From JAWPMV01 sp038527215 (GTDB lineage Bacteria; Bacteroidota; Bacteroidia; J057), in contig JBCBGC010000026.1 in assembly GCA_038527215.1 (NCBI GenBank), positions 1-64,000 of the forward strand: 64,000 nucleotides of DNA, given 5' to 3'. The translations under genes were made by a program, and so were the position numbers. Numbering within the stretch: the stretch's first letter is position 1; every line of letters starts with the position of its first letter. Positions 32,677-41,541 of the stretch are shown piece after piece. The notes beneath the pieces were generated by a model. It saw nothing but the letters and a program-made list of their open reading frames with translations, searched no databases and had not been told where the DNA came from.

Positions 32677-33246
32677 ATGTCGGTTCATGATCATTCATCC
32701 CCGGAATATCCGTTGAAGCCTGAGGCAGTCGGTTTTCAAACGGTCTACCTGATTGGGTTTATGGGGGCAGGAAAAACCACCCTGGGCAAGCAGCTTGCAG
32801 AATCCCTGGGATGGCCCTTTCTGGACCTGGATGATTATATCGAGCGCAGGGAAGGGCAGTCGGTGCGGGATATTTTTGCGCAAAGGGGAGAAGCGGCTTT
32901 CCGCGCCTTGGAAAGGCGCAGCTTGCTGGAGCTCACAGCCCAGGCACAAGCGGATCGCATCATTGCCTGTGGAGGGGGAACCCCTTGCTTTGGGGATCAT
33001 ATGGACCTCCTCAATCAAACAGGGACCACGATTTATTTACAAGTTCCGGTGGCTGAACTGGCCCGAAGACTCGAACAAGAACGGGCGCAGCGTCCGCTGT
33101 TGCGCCAGGTTCCGCCGGAGGAGCTCGAAGACTTTATCGAAGCCCTGCTCAACCAGAGAGAAGTTTTTTACCTCAGGGCCCGGCATGTCATAGACTTATC
33201 CCAATCTGATCATTCAACCCTCGTATCACTCATACAATCCACATGA
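32677..33246 (+). CDS. aroK: Shikimate kinase
   Basis: A protein of 189 aa that phosphorylates shikimate with ATP in the chorismate pathway. Walker A GFMGAGKTT is at 27-35, the shikimate-binding DLDDYIE at 50-56, an ERR region with FRALERR (76-81), and GGGTPC (99-104) in the substrate loop; the lid has RPLL. The ATG at 32677 gives about 20 extra residues ahead of the usual N-terminus; a later start is possible but no better ATG is seen. The stop overlaps the start of the phosphatase gene (ATGA), so the two are translationally coupled. Confidence 0.93.
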   Translation: MSVHDHSSPEYPLKPEAVGFQTVYLIGFMGAGKTTLGKQLAESLGWPFLDLDDYIERREGQSVRDIFAQRGEAAFRALERRSLLELTAQAQADRIIACGGGTPCFGDHMDLLNQTGTTIYLQVPVAELARRLEQERAQRPLLRQVPPEELEDFIEALLNQREVFYLRARHVIDLSQSDHSTLVSLIQST

Positions 33247-34586
33247 AAAACCTTTTATGTTTGCTGATGCTAAGCATGAGCCTGAACCTGGCCTGGGGAC
33301 AGACTCAGCCAGCTTCCCTGACGGCAGAGGACATCCTGGTGTCTGGGCCCATGGTTGGCTATGCTGAGATGCGCGAAGTCATGCTTTGGGTACAAACCAA
33401 TGGCCCGGCCAACGTGTATGTTACCTATTCTACGGGGCAGGACGCCCCTGTCTATCGTACGGAAACCTATGCTACCCGTGGAGAACAGGCCTATACCGCG
33501 CGCCTGGTTGCCAACCAGGTCCAGCCCGGTACGGTGTATACCTACAAACTCTTTATCAATGGCCAGGAGATTGAAAGGCCTTATGCCCTGACTTTTCAGA
33601 CCCCGCCCCTTTGGCAATACCGAACCGACCCCCCAGAAATGAAGATTGCCTTTGGCAGCTGTGTCTTCATCAATGATGAACCTTATGACCGCCCGGGCAA
33701 GCCCTATGGAGGCGATTATCGCATTTTCGAAAGCATCCACAAAATGCGACCAGACCTCATGCTCTGGTTAGGAGACAATACCTATCTGAGAGAGGCCGAC
33801 TGGTTCAGCACTACCGGCATTATTCACCGCTTTACCCATAGCCGGCAAGTGGAAGAAATGCAGCCTTTGTTAGCCTCTACTTCGAATTACGCCATTTGGG
33901 ATGACCATGATTACGGCCCCAACAACAGTGACTTTACCTTTCGGGCCAAAGATGTTACCCGCAAGGCCTTCCAGCTTTTCTGGGGAAATCCCACCTATGG
34001 CGTAGATCGTCAGGGAGGCATAACCTCTTATTTCGAGTGGGGCGATGCCGCTTTTTTTATGCTCGATAATCGCTCCTTCCGGGATCCTAACGATAAAACA
34101 ACAGAGACCCGCAGCATCCTGGGGGAGAAGCAGCTGGATTGGCTGCTCAATGCCTTAATCAGCTCTAATGCTACCTGGAAATTCGTGATGGTTGGCGGGC
34201 AAATGATCAATTCTTTCCCCGGTTTTGAAAACCATGCTGCCATTGCTCCGGAAGAGCGGCAGAAAATTCTGGATCACATTGTCGCCGAAGAAATCCGCAA
34301 TGTGATTTTTCTAACCGGAGACCGCCATCACTCTGAGATTTCCAAATACGAAAAGGAGGGCATCGCGATTTACGATTTCACTTCATCTCCCCTTACTTCT
34401 GGCGCGGCTAACTTTCCGGATGAGGCCAACGAACTCCGGGAGGGAGAATCCTATATTGGTGAGCGGAACTTTGGCATGCTGGAGCTGAGCGGTGCGCGCA
34501 AATCACGGGTGGCCAAGCTTACTTTTTATGATGTGGATGGCAAAAGCCTGCATACCTACGAAGTAAAGGCAGCCTATAAAGAATAG
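33243..34586 (+). CDS. Exported alkaline phosphatase D family protein (PhoD-like)
   Basis: A protein of 447 aa with a signal peptide ending at LAWGQ. An N-terminal fibronectin-like domain (about 25-125, VSGPMVGYAEMREVMLWVQTNGPANVYVTYST...PGTVYTYKLFING) precedes the PhoD metallophosphatase domain with FGSC (metal ligand), LWLGDNTYLREADW, WDDHDYGPNNSD, and GDRHHSEI. This layout fits PhoD-type phosphodiesterases/phosphatases that use iron and calcium. It is translationally coupled to aroK by a 4-base overlap, although no biochemical link is obvious. A strong terminator follows. Confidence 0.92.
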   Translation: MKNLLCLLMLSMSLNLAWGQTQPASLTAEDILVSGPMVGYAEMREVMLWVQTNGPANVYVTYSTGQDAPVYRTETYATRGEQAYTARLVANQVQPGTVYTYKLFINGQEIERPYALTFQTPPLWQYRTDPPEMKIAFGSCVFINDEPYDRPGKPYGGDYRIFESIHKMRPDLMLWLGDNTYLREADWFSTTGIIHRFTHSRQVEEMQPLLASTSNYAIWDDHDYGPNNSDFTFRAKDVTRKAFQLFWGNPTYGVDRQGGITSYFEWGDAAFFMLDNRSFRDPNDKTTETRSILGEKQLDWLLNALISSNATWKFVMVGGQMINSFPGFENHAAIAPEERQKILDHIVAEEIRNVIFLTGDRHHSEISKYEKEGIAIYDFTSSPLTSGAANFPDEANELREGESYIGERNFGMLELSGARKSRVAKLTFYDVDGKSLHTYEVKAAYKE

Positions 34587-34605
34587 ATTTTTTGCTAAAA
34601 AAATC

Positions 34606-34645
34606 GGCTATCAGGTGCGTATTGCCACCTGATAGCCTTTTTTTT
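34606..34645 (+). terminator. Strong terminator after the PhoD-like gene
   Basis: A perfect 12-bp stem (34606-34617 and 34626-34637) with an 8-base loop is followed by eight T residues. Confidence 0.95.
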
Positions 34646-34695
34646 GCTAAAAATAGCTTGTAATTTCCCTTCGATTTCCAATAAGATTGGCCCCT

Positions 34696-35721
34696 ATGCG
34701 CAACGAGCTGCTAGATCCTTTTGCCTCCTCTCCTGAAGACGACAAACAACTCCGACCTCAGGAACTCTCCGATTTTACGGGGCAGGATAAGCTCACTACC
34801 AACCTCAAAATTTTTGTGGAGGCTGCTAATCTGCGGGGCGAACCCCTGGATCACGTGATCCTGCACGGCCCGCCGGGTCTCGGGAAGACGACCCTTTCCT
34901 TCATCATCGCCAACGAACTTGCAGCTAATATCACCACCACCTCTGGTCCGGTATTGGAAAAGCCGGGCGATCTGGCTGGCTTGCTCACCAACCTGGAAAA
35001 AGGGGATGTGCTGTTCATCGATGAAATCCACCGACTGTCCCCCGTGATAGAGGAATACTTGTATTCGGCCATGGAAGATTTTAAAATCGATATCATGGTC
35101 GAAACCGGGCCCAATGCCCGCAGCATAGAGATTGCCTTAAATCCTTTTACCCTGGTAGGGGCTACGACCCGGGCAGGCCTGCTTACCTCCCCTATGCTGG
35201 CTCGCTTTGGCATCAACGCCCGCCTGGAATACTACAATGCTGAAACCCTGGCCCGCATCATTACGCGAAGTGCCAGTGTCTTGCAGATTCCGATTGAAGC
35301 GGAAGCTGCCCTGGAGATTGCCCGCCGTAGCCGAGGGACTCCGCGTATAGCGAATCGCCTTTTGCGAAGAACCCGGGATTTTGCCCAGGTAAAAGGGGAT
35401 GGCACGATTACGCTGGAGATTGCCCGCATGACCCTGGAGGCCCTGGAAGTAGACGAATCGGGTCTGGATGACATGGACAACAAAATCCTGCTCTCCATCA
35501 TTGACAAGTTCAAGGGCGGCCCGGTAGGCCTCAATACCATTGCGGCCGTAGTCGGGGAAGAAGCCGAAACCATAGAGGAGGTGTACGAGCCTTATTTGGT
35601 CATGGAGGGTTTTATAAAAAGAACCGCCCGGGGGCGCATGGCCACCGAGCGGGCGTATTTTCACTTTGGGCGTAAGCCAGGGACCTTTTCCACGGACCAG
35701 CCTAGCCTCTTTGGAGATTAG
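34696..35721 (+). CDS. ruvB: Holliday junction branch-migration helicase RuvB
   Basis: A protein of 341 aa, the AAA+ motor that works with RuvA and RuvC on four-way DNA junctions. Walker A GPPGLGKT is at 58-65, Walker B LFIDEIHR near 106-113 with D109/E110, sensor GATTRAGLLTSPMLARFG, arginine finger region and the C-terminal winged helix (GPVGLNTIAAVVGEEAETIEEVYEPYLVMEGFIKRTARGR). The ATG at 34696 is preferred; a TTG three codons earlier would extend it. The last bases overlap the convergent S74 gene by 4 bases, with no terminator between them. Confidence 0.97.
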   Translation: MRNELLDPFASSPEDDKQLRPQELSDFTGQDKLTTNLKIFVEAANLRGEPLDHVILHGPPGLGKTTLSFIIANELAANITTTSGPVLEKPGDLAGLLTNLEKGDVLFIDEIHRLSPVIEEYLYSAMEDFKIDIMVETGPNARSIEIALNPFTLVGATTRAGLLTSPMLARFGINARLEYYNAETLARIITRSASVLQIPIEAEAALEIARRSRGTPRIANRLLRRTRDFAQVKGDGTITLEIARMTLEALEVDESGLDDMDNKILLSIIDKFKGGPVGLNTIAAVVGEEAETIEEVYEPYLVMEGFIKRTARGRMATERAYFHFGRKPGTFSTDQPSLFGD

Positions 35722-38456
35722 TCATTTTTCTTTTCGGACAAAAGGGCCTTGATCTCCGCCATCTCTTTTTTCAATTGATCAATTTCAGCTTGCTGTTTTT
35801 CTACAATCGCATGTTCTTCCTGGGCCGCTCTGATGAGGACCGGGATGAGATCTGAATAGTACACGCCTAGTCGATCCAATTCTACCCGAGTCAAACTTTC
35901 GTCGTCTTCACTGACCTCGAAGTCATGAGTTTTCACCACCTCCTTGATCAAAGGCAGTAACTCTTGGGCAAGCAGTCCCAGTTTAGGTTCAGAAAGGGGC
36001 TGGTTTTTCCAACGATATTTTACGGGATTGAGCTGAAGAACTTCTTTAAGTCCATAAGGGATGGGTTCTATTCCCTCTTTGTCCCGCATATCAGAAGTGT
36101 TGATGGTCCCATTGGTAGCGTAAATATCATCCCAGCGTAGGGAACTGGTGCCGATGTCGTAGGTATTGTTAGCGGAAGGTCTCAGATCGCCTCTGACGGC
36201 GATTTCACTGGTGCCTCCATCTTCGATATACTCGACCGTCTGCAGCCTGACTCGGCCATTGACGTGAAGGCGGTCAAGAGGAACGGTGGTTCCGATGCCG
36301 ACGTTTCCATTTTTCCGTACGGTCATGGCGTTGGCGCGGGAAGAAGGTCCGGTACCGATCCCGATTTCAAAAATCGGATCACCGCTCAGCCAACTGGTCG
36401 CGCTGCCACCGCCTACGTTATATCTTCCTACGGCCATAGAGGCGAAAGACTGGGCCCGTACGGCATTTCCGATCGCGATAGAATAGATAGCTTGGGCCTC
36501 CGCAAAATATCCGGCCGCGAAGGAGTAGTTTTCTTCGGCGTCCGTGCTATACCCCAAAGCGGTAGAGCCAAGGGCAAAGGCATCTGTGTTGAAGCCCATG
36601 GCCGTAGAATACTGCCCATCGGCATTGGTGAAGAAGCCGGAAGCAAAAGCATAGCTGTTGGTCGCCTCCGTATCTCGGCCCATGGCTGTCGCGCCAAAGC
36701 CCTGCGCCCGGGTATTCAGGCCCGAAGCAAAAGAGTATAAGCCGATGCTGTCCCGGTTCCAATAGGTACTGGCGGCTCCGGTAGCTACCGTGCCCACCCG
36801 GAAGGCGTGCAAGTCCGGCAAAAACATCATTTTGTCCCCATTACCCAGGGTATCGGTACCAAAGAGGACCCTACGCCCATTCCCTATATGGAAGGGCACT
36901 TTGGGGGAAATCCCCACGCCAATGCCTACTTCGCCATCTCCGGTTATGGTCATCACATCGCCCGTCCGGCCATTCCAAATATTGAAGCGGTCATTCTGGA
37001 CATTAGAAGCCAGGTAGGCCGCGATGGACCAATAGCTGGAATCCGCGCTACCATTGTTGTTCTGGAAGTTCAGGCGGGCATAATCATTGCCATTTTCGTC
37101 CAACCAAAGATGAGGATCTTGCAGGTTGCTGTTGTGGCGAATATGGAGTCTCCCATCCATACTGGAGGTGCCTATGCCCACATCTCCCGCGTTATAGTAG
37201 GTATTGGTTCCTGAGGTGTTCCAGACACTGCTCCCTTCTGAATCCGAGGCGGGTGCCCAACTGGAGCCATTCCATTTGAGGACTTGTCCCGTGGAAGGCG
37301 CACTAGAGGAGACGGGTTGGCCCTGCAAGCCTATAACTGAAGGCGCCGGAAAGGTCCCACTTAGGTCTCCGCCTGCGCTGCTGCTGGTGGTGATATCATC
37401 ACTCGCATCGGTATCACCCGTATTTTCGATGGTGGTGCCGGCCAGGTTGATGCCGGTCCCCGCTGAGTAGGTCGTGTTCTCGTCGGAGGAAGGAGCCCAA
37501 CTGGAGCCATTCCATTTCAGCACCTGGCTGGTGTTGGGGGAGGCAGGCGAAACAGGATTCCCTTGCAGGCCCCCTACGGAGGGATTGGGATAGGTGCCGG
37601 CCAGGTCTCCTCCCGCACTGCTGCTGTTGGTAATATCATCGCTGGCGTCCGTATCCCCGGTATTTTCGATGGTGTTTCCGGAAATATTAATGCCGTTACC
37701 AGCCGTATAGGCGGCACTCTCATCTGGGGCTGGCGTCCAGTTGGTGCCATTCCATTTCAGCACTTGATCTGTATTCGGAGTAGTATTGGCGACAGGATTT
37801 CCCTGTAAGCCGACAACGGAGGGAGTAGGAAAAGTGCCTGAAAGGTCGCCTCCAGCAGCATCTCCTTGATTGATATCATCTGACCCGTCCAGGTCCCCGG
37901 TATTTTCGATGGTGGTGCCGCTAATGCTTATCCCGGATCCGGCGGTATAGGTAGTGTTTGCATCTTCCGCCGAGATCCATTGGGTGCCATCCCACTTCAA
38001 CACTTGGTCGATCTGGGCAGCACTGACATTGACATCTGTCAACATGCCGATTTCCATGCTGGTCGCGACCTTGCTGTAAGGTACGGCCTGCAATTTCGTG
38101 GACCCCATGGGGTTTCCATCCACTTCTACGGCCAGGAAGTAATCATCATCCTGCCAGGCGATGGTGGAAAACGACCCGGAAATGGGCGTCCCTTCTCCGA
38201 TCACCAGATTAAATAAGCCGAAGGCATTGGTGGTGTCCCCATGGCTCTCCTGATAGATGAGGGGGCCATTAGGGCTTCCCTGGTGAATCAGAAATTGAAC
38301 ATTTAAGTTTTGATTGCTGAGGATACTGCCCGAAGCATCCCTGGCCACAGCCTGATAGGAGATCCCTAAATCAGATTGAGCCCAAAGGCTTGTCGGAAGC
38401 ATGATCCATCCTGCCCATAGCAGGAGCATACCGAAAGTGAAACTGTTCCTAAGCAT
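35718..38456 (-). CDS. Large exported tail-fibre-like protein with S74 chaperone domain
   Basis: A protein of 912 aa from the ATG at 38456, which starts the signal peptide MLRNSFTFGMLLLWAGW..PTSLWAQ; an ATG at 38504 would precede it. Order: a collar region (SYQAVARDASGSILSNQNLNVQF), then a Ser/Gly/Asn-rich region of about three 80-residue repeats, then head-like repeats of YadA type (SYAFASGFFTNADGQYSTAMGFNT..STALGYSTDAEENYSFAAGYF), then a peptidase S74/intramolecular chaperone domain (SDMRDKEGIEPI..., Ser about 788, predicted self-cleavage site) and a coiled coil at the end (IVEKQQAEIDQLKKEMAEIKALLSE). Such proteins trimerise as fibres; this one is a cellular, exported version of a phage-like architecture. 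Confidence 0.85.
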   Translation of the reverse strand: MLRNSFTFGMLLLWAGWIMLPTSLWAQSDLGISYQAVARDASGSILSNQNLNVQFLIHQGSPNGPLIYQESHGDTTNAFGLFNLVIGEGTPISGSFSTIAWQDDDYFLAVEVDGNPMGSTKLQAVPYSKVATSMEIGMLTDVNVSAAQIDQVLKWDGTQWISAEDANTTYTAGSGISISGTTIENTGDLDGSDDINQGDAAGGDLSGTFPTPSVVGLQGNPVANTTPNTDQVLKWNGTNWTPAPDESAAYTAGNGINISGNTIENTGDTDASDDITNSSSAGGDLAGTYPNPSVGGLQGNPVSPASPNTSQVLKWNGSSWAPSSDENTTYSAGTGINLAGTTIENTGDTDASDDITTSSSAGGDLSGTFPAPSVIGLQGQPVSSSAPSTGQVLKWNGSSWAPASDSEGSSVWNTSGTNTYYNAGDVGIGTSSMDGRLHIRHNSNLQDPHLWLDENGNDYARLNFQNNNGSADSSYWSIAAYLASNVQNDRFNIWNGRTGDVMTITGDGEVGIGVGISPKVPFHIGNGRRVLFGTDTLGNGDKMMFLPDLHAFRVGTVATGAASTYWNRDSIGLYSFASGLNTRAQGFGATAMGRDTEATNSYAFASGFFTNADGQYSTAMGFNTDAFALGSTALGYSTDAEENYSFAAGYFAEAQAIYSIAIGNAVRAQSFASMAVGRYNVGGGSATSWLSGDPIFEIGIGTGPSSRANAMTVRKNGNVGIGTTVPLDRLHVNGRVRLQTVEYIEDGGTSEIAVRGDLRPSANNTYDIGTSSLRWDDIYATNGTINTSDMRDKEGIEPIPYGLKEVLQLNPVKYRWKNQPLSEPKLGLLAQELLPLIKEVVKTHDFEVSEDDESLTRVELDRLGVYYSDLIPVLIRAAQEEHAIVEKQQAEIDQLKKEMAEIKALLSEKKND
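37250..37990 (-). repeat. In-gene tandem repeat, exact 240-bp period
   Basis: Within the S74 gene, the segment CCATTCCATTTSAG or its variant CCATCCCACTTCAA recurs at 37268, 37508, 37748 and 37988, an exact period of 240 bp (80 codons). Each repeat encodes GGDL(S/A)GT(F/Y)P.PSV.GLQG.PV.......QVLKWNG..W.P..(D/S)E...Y.AG.GI...G.TIENTGD.D.SDDI. The regular period suggests expansion by unequal recombination or slippage. Confidence 0.85.
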
Positions 38457-38527
38457 AATTGGAGGGTTAGTAGGAGAATTCCAGTACAGAAAATAAAATA
38501 TCAAAAAAATGGATAAAACGCGATTCG

Positions 38528-38553
38528 TCTAAGCCCTTTTTTTAAGGCTTAGA
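38528..38553 (-). terminator. Possible terminator between the acetyltransferase and S74 genes
   Basis: TCTAAGCC (38528-38535) and GGCTTAGA (38546-38553) form a perfect 8-bp stem with an A/T-rich loop. On the minus strand the T-run after it is not immediate. Confidence 0.4.
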
Positions 38554-38597
38554 TACTGATAATCAGTCGTTTTTTACTACAAGGAGAGGGGCGAGCG

Positions 38598-39197
38598 TTA
38601 GAAGAGGAGGCCGTGTAACCTGCTTTGGGTTTTTTGATGCCACTCCTCTGAAAGTATACTGTAGTAGATGGTGTCTCGCCGTGAGCCATCTGCTTTTTGG
38701 GTGTGGGAACGTAGAATACCTTCTTCTACGGCCCCTATTTTCTGCATAGCTTTTCTAGATCGTAAATTGCGAACATCCGCCTTGAATTCGACTCTCACTA
38801 CCTTAAGGGTATCAAAGGCATAGTCCAGCATCAGGGCTTTTACATGCATATTCAATCCCGTTCCGTGGAAGTCCGCTCCCAGCCAGGTATAGCCAATTTC
38901 AACGCGCTTGTGTGGACAGGAGTAGTTACAAAAGCGGGTAGAACCAGCGGCCCGATTGGTCTTTTTGTCCCAAATCAAAAAAGGAAAGGCTGTGCCTTCA
39001 GCTTTTTGATGGAAAGCATCTTTTATATAATGACGAAGGTCTTCCTCACTTTGCACGGAATAGCTTCCATATCCCCACAAATCTTCGTTAATGGCCACAC
39101 TCTTGAGGGCGCTTACATCATCCTGCTCCAGGGGCCTTAGGCGGACCCGCTTGTTTTCCAGTTCGATAAATTCAGGCAGATGAGTGGTGGCTTGCAT
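38598..39197 (-). CDS. GNAT family N-acetyltransferase (RimJ/RimL-like)
   Basis: A protein of 199 aa from the ATG at 39197 (MQATTHLPEFIELENKRVRLRPLEQDD). The RimL-type pattern is clear: VRLRPLEQDDVSAL, PFLIWDKKTNRAAGSTRFCN, RVEIGYTWLGADFHGTGLNMHVKALMLDYAFDTLKVVRVEFKADVRNLRSRKAMQKIGAVEEGILR with the acetyl-CoA loop (GTGLN). It would acetylate an amine on a protein or small molecule; the substrate cannot be told. It is last in a minus-strand run serA-DinB-GNAT-GNAT. Confidence 0.88.
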   Translation of the reverse strand: MQATTHLPEFIELENKRVRLRPLEQDDVSALKSVAINEDLWGYGSYSVQSEEDLRHYIKDAFHQKAEGTAFPFLIWDKKTNRAAGSTRFCNYSCPHKRVEIGYTWLGADFHGTGLNMHVKALMLDYAFDTLKVVRVEFKADVRNLRSRKAMQKIGAVEEGILRSHTQKADGSRRDTIYYSILSEEWHQKTQSRLHGLLF

Positions 39198-39260
39198 GAA
39201 GTAGGAATGTGGTAGTAGGAAGTTGGCCAATTCCGGGCAAAAAGAAAAATTTCTGAGGGC

Positions 39261-39704
39261 TTAACTTTCAGGAGAGGATACTACTTTTTTGAGCATGATT
39301 TCGTAGGGGGTGTCTTTGGGATAAAAGCCAAAAGCGCTATACAGTCCCTGCGCATCCAGGGTTTGCAGCATCCACCCGCCGGTATCCTGTAAAGCCGGAT
39401 GATCCAGCATGGACTGGACCAGCCATTTTCCTAAGCCCTTACCCCGCACCTGAGGATCTATAAATACGTCTGACATATAAGCAAAGGTGGCATAATCCGA
39501 AATGACCCGGGCCAGGCCTACTTGCCCCTCTGGTCCATAGATGCCGAAGCACAAGCTCCCGCTCAGAGAGCGAGCTACGCGTGCTTTGCTTCTGCCTTTA
39601 CACCAATAGGCTTTGGTGAGGAATTGGTAAATGTAATCCAGGTCTAGCAAGGCAGGATCGGTGGAAAGGAGGTACCCTCCTTTCTTTTGCTCGAAAACCT
39701 TCAT
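39261..39704 (-). CDS. GNAT family N-acetyltransferase, small
   Basis: A protein of 147 aa from the ATG at 39704; a TTG four codons upstream also lies in frame. The motif A region FAYMSDVFIDPQVRGKGLGKWLVQSMLDHPALQ (Q/RxxGxG/A acetyl-CoA loop as RGKGLG) and the closing GLYSAFGFYPKDTPYEIMLKK match small GNATs of the Bacteroidota type. It follows the DinB gene after 13 bases. The substrate is unknown. Confidence 0.88.
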   Translation of the reverse strand: MKVFEQKKGGYLLSTDPALLDLDYIYQFLTKAYWCKGRSKARVARSLSGSLCFGIYGPEGQVGLARVISDYATFAYMSDVFIDPQVRGKGLGKWLVQSMLDHPALQDTGGWMLQTLDAQGLYSAFGFYPKDTPYEIMLKKVVSSPES

Positions 39705-39717
39705 ACGCTCAGGCAAA

Positions 39718-40236
39718 CTAGAACTGAGATATATAACGGTTGCGGGCTACCAGTAAATGATGGCGCTCGTGCCCGCTGATGATATAGGCCAGGGCGCGGA
39801 CAGATACCGGATGCCCACTGGCTGTGCCCATGCGGGTGTAGGCCGACTCATCCATGTGCTGAAACATCAACAAGGTGGAGGCACGCTGGGCCAGGTATGC
39901 TTCTAGGATGGATTCGGAGCTACGGCTATCCCCAAAACTCTCCGCCGCAAAGGCATTTTCATCAAAACCGGGCAGGGCGGTCTGATCGCCTCTCGCTACC
40001 CTGAGCGCCCGATAGGCCATCACGCGCTCTGTATCCACTACATGCACCCACATTTCCTTGAGGGACCATTTTTCCGGGGCATAGCGGAAAGCCCATTGTT
40101 CAGGCGTCAGGGCCTCTAGAAAGGCTTTTACCTCATCCCGGCTGCTGCGTAAGGCATCGGCGATGGTGATTTCACTGACTTGATTGATGTATCCGTGGTA
40201 AAAAGGGGCGCTTTCGTTTTCGTAGGGAGTATGCAT
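39718..40236 (-). CDS. DinB/YfiT family protein
   Basis: A protein of 172 aa from the ATG at 40236 (MHTPYENESAPFYHGYINQV). It forms the four-helix DinB fold: ALTPEQWAFRYAPEKWSLKEMWVHVVDTERVMAYRALRVARGD and the C-terminal ALAYIISGHERHHLLVARNRY. The His residues in MWVHVVDTE and SGHERHH are the usual divalent-metal ligands. Members include thiol S-transferases and damage-induced proteins; the specific activity is unknown. It sits 32 bases after serA. Confidence 0.87.
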   Translation of the reverse strand: MHTPYENESAPFYHGYINQVSEITIADALRSSRDEVKAFLEALTPEQWAFRYAPEKWSLKEMWVHVVDTERVMAYRALRVARGDQTALPGFDENAFAAESFGDSRSSESILEAYLAQRASTLLMFQHMDESAYTRMGTASGHPVSVRALAYIISGHERHHLLVARNRYISQF

Positions 40237-40268
40237 ATCTGCTGAATAAAGATGGCGTAAAGCAATCC

Positions 40269-41492
40269 TCAATATAATACCCGAAAGCGAATGGTATCGG
40301 GTATTTCTCGCAAATCTTGCAAGACTGACTCCTCGTAGGCCTGGTTGATATCGGTGATCACGTAGCCGATCTGATCATCGGTTTTGAGATACTGACCCCC
40401 AATGTTGATGCCGTGGTTGGCCAGGACCTGGTTAATGCGGGCCAGGATGCCTGGTACGTTGCGGTGGACGTGGATCAGGCGATGCACGGCTCCCTGGGTG
40501 GGCAGTTGCAGATTGGGGAAGTTGACGCTGCCAAAGGTGCTCCCGGTATTGATATAGTCAATGATGCGCCCTGGCACATAGTCTCCGATGTTGAATTGGG
40601 CTTCCTCGGTGCTGCCGCCAACGTGAGGAGACAGGATGACATTTTCTAAGCCTCGCAGGGGAGAGAGGAATTCTTCCGCATTACTTTTAGGTTCTTCAGG
40701 AAAAACGTCTACCGCCGCGCCCTTGATGTGGCCGCTTTTCAGGTGGGATGCCAGAGATGCGATATCTACCACAAAGCCCCGGCTCAGGTTAATGAAGACC
40801 GAGCCCTCCTTCATGGCGCTAAACTCTTTTTCTCCGAAGATCATCTGGTTCTCTGGGCGGCCATCTACGTGCAGGGTCAGCACATCGACCATACCCAAAA
40901 GCTCATACAGGTCGTTGATCTTGGTGGCATTGCCCAGGGCGAGTTTTTCTACCAGGTCGTAGTAGTATACCTGCATGCCCAGGTTTTCGGCTAGTACGGA
41001 GAGCTGTGCGCCGATATTGCCATAGCCAATGATGCCCAGCTTCTTGCCGCGAATCTCGTGGGAACCGGTGGCCGATTTGTTCCAACCACCGCTATGCATA
41101 AGGGAGCTCATAAAAGGAATGCGACGCATGAGGAGAATCATTTCTCCGATGGCCAATTCCACCACCGAACGGGTATTGCTGTAAGGGGCATTAAAAGCGA
41201 TCACGCCCTTGTCCGCGCAGGCTTCCAGATCGATCTGATTGGTCCCAATACAAAAAGCACCTACGGCCATGAGGCGATTGGCGTGCTCGAGTACTTTGGC
41301 GGTCACGTGGGTCTTAGAACGAATGCCCAAAATAAAGACTCCTTCTATTTTTTCGCAGAGCTCTTCTTCCGACAAAGCCCGGCCGATCACTTCGAGTTGG
41401 TAGCCCTCCCGTTCAAAGATCCCCTCCGCCTGGGGGTGGATATTTTCCAGGAGTAATACCTTGATTTTTTGTTTCGGAAATGATGTTTTCAC
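40269..41492 (-). CDS. serA: D-3-phosphoglycerate dehydrogenase with ACT domain
   Basis: A protein of 407 aa, the first enzyme of serine synthesis, close to the E. coli type (410 aa). The NAD-binding GKKLGIIGYGNIGAQLSVLAENLGM, the catalytic Arg in INLSRGFVVDI, the Glu in AAVDVFPEEPKSN and the catalytic His in VILSPHVGGSTEEAQ are present. A C-terminal ACT domain (RNVPGILARINQVLANHGINIGGQYL) mediates serine feedback. The frame has no Met near the start: GTG at 41492 (VKTSFPKQKIKVLLLENIH) matches the E. coli N-terminus, and the longer open frame upstream overlaps the divergent esterase gene. Confidence 0.95.
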   Translation of the reverse strand: MKTSFPKQKIKVLLLENIHPQAEGIFEREGYQLEVIGRALSEEELCEKIEGVFILGIRSKTHVTAKVLEHANRLMAVGAFCIGTNQIDLEACADKGVIAFNAPYSNTRSVVELAIGEMILLMRRIPFMSSLMHSGGWNKSATGSHEIRGKKLGIIGYGNIGAQLSVLAENLGMQVYYYDLVEKLALGNATKINDLYELLGMVDVLTLHVDGRPENQMIFGEKEFSAMKEGSVFINLSRGFVVDIASLASHLKSGHIKGAAVDVFPEEPKSNAEEFLSPLRGLENVILSPHVGGSTEEAQFNIGDYVPGRIIDYINTGSTFGSVNFPNLQLPTQGAVHRLIHVHRNVPGILARINQVLANHGINIGGQYLKTDDQIGYVITDINQAYEESVLQDLREIPDTIRFRVLY

Positions 41493-41516
41493 TACTACTT
41501 GGCGTTTGTAAAGGTG

Positions 41517-41524
41517 CAAAGGTA
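41517..41524 (-). promoter_or_regulatory. Bacteroidota -7 element for serA
   Basis: On the minus strand TACCTTTG is an exact TAnnTTTG match, 24 bases upstream of the GTG start of serA. This supports the GTG start and argues against any longer N-terminus. The 49 bases between the divergent starts leave little room for further control sites. Confidence 0.5.
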
Positions 41525-41541
41525 ATACTAATTTGAAATCT

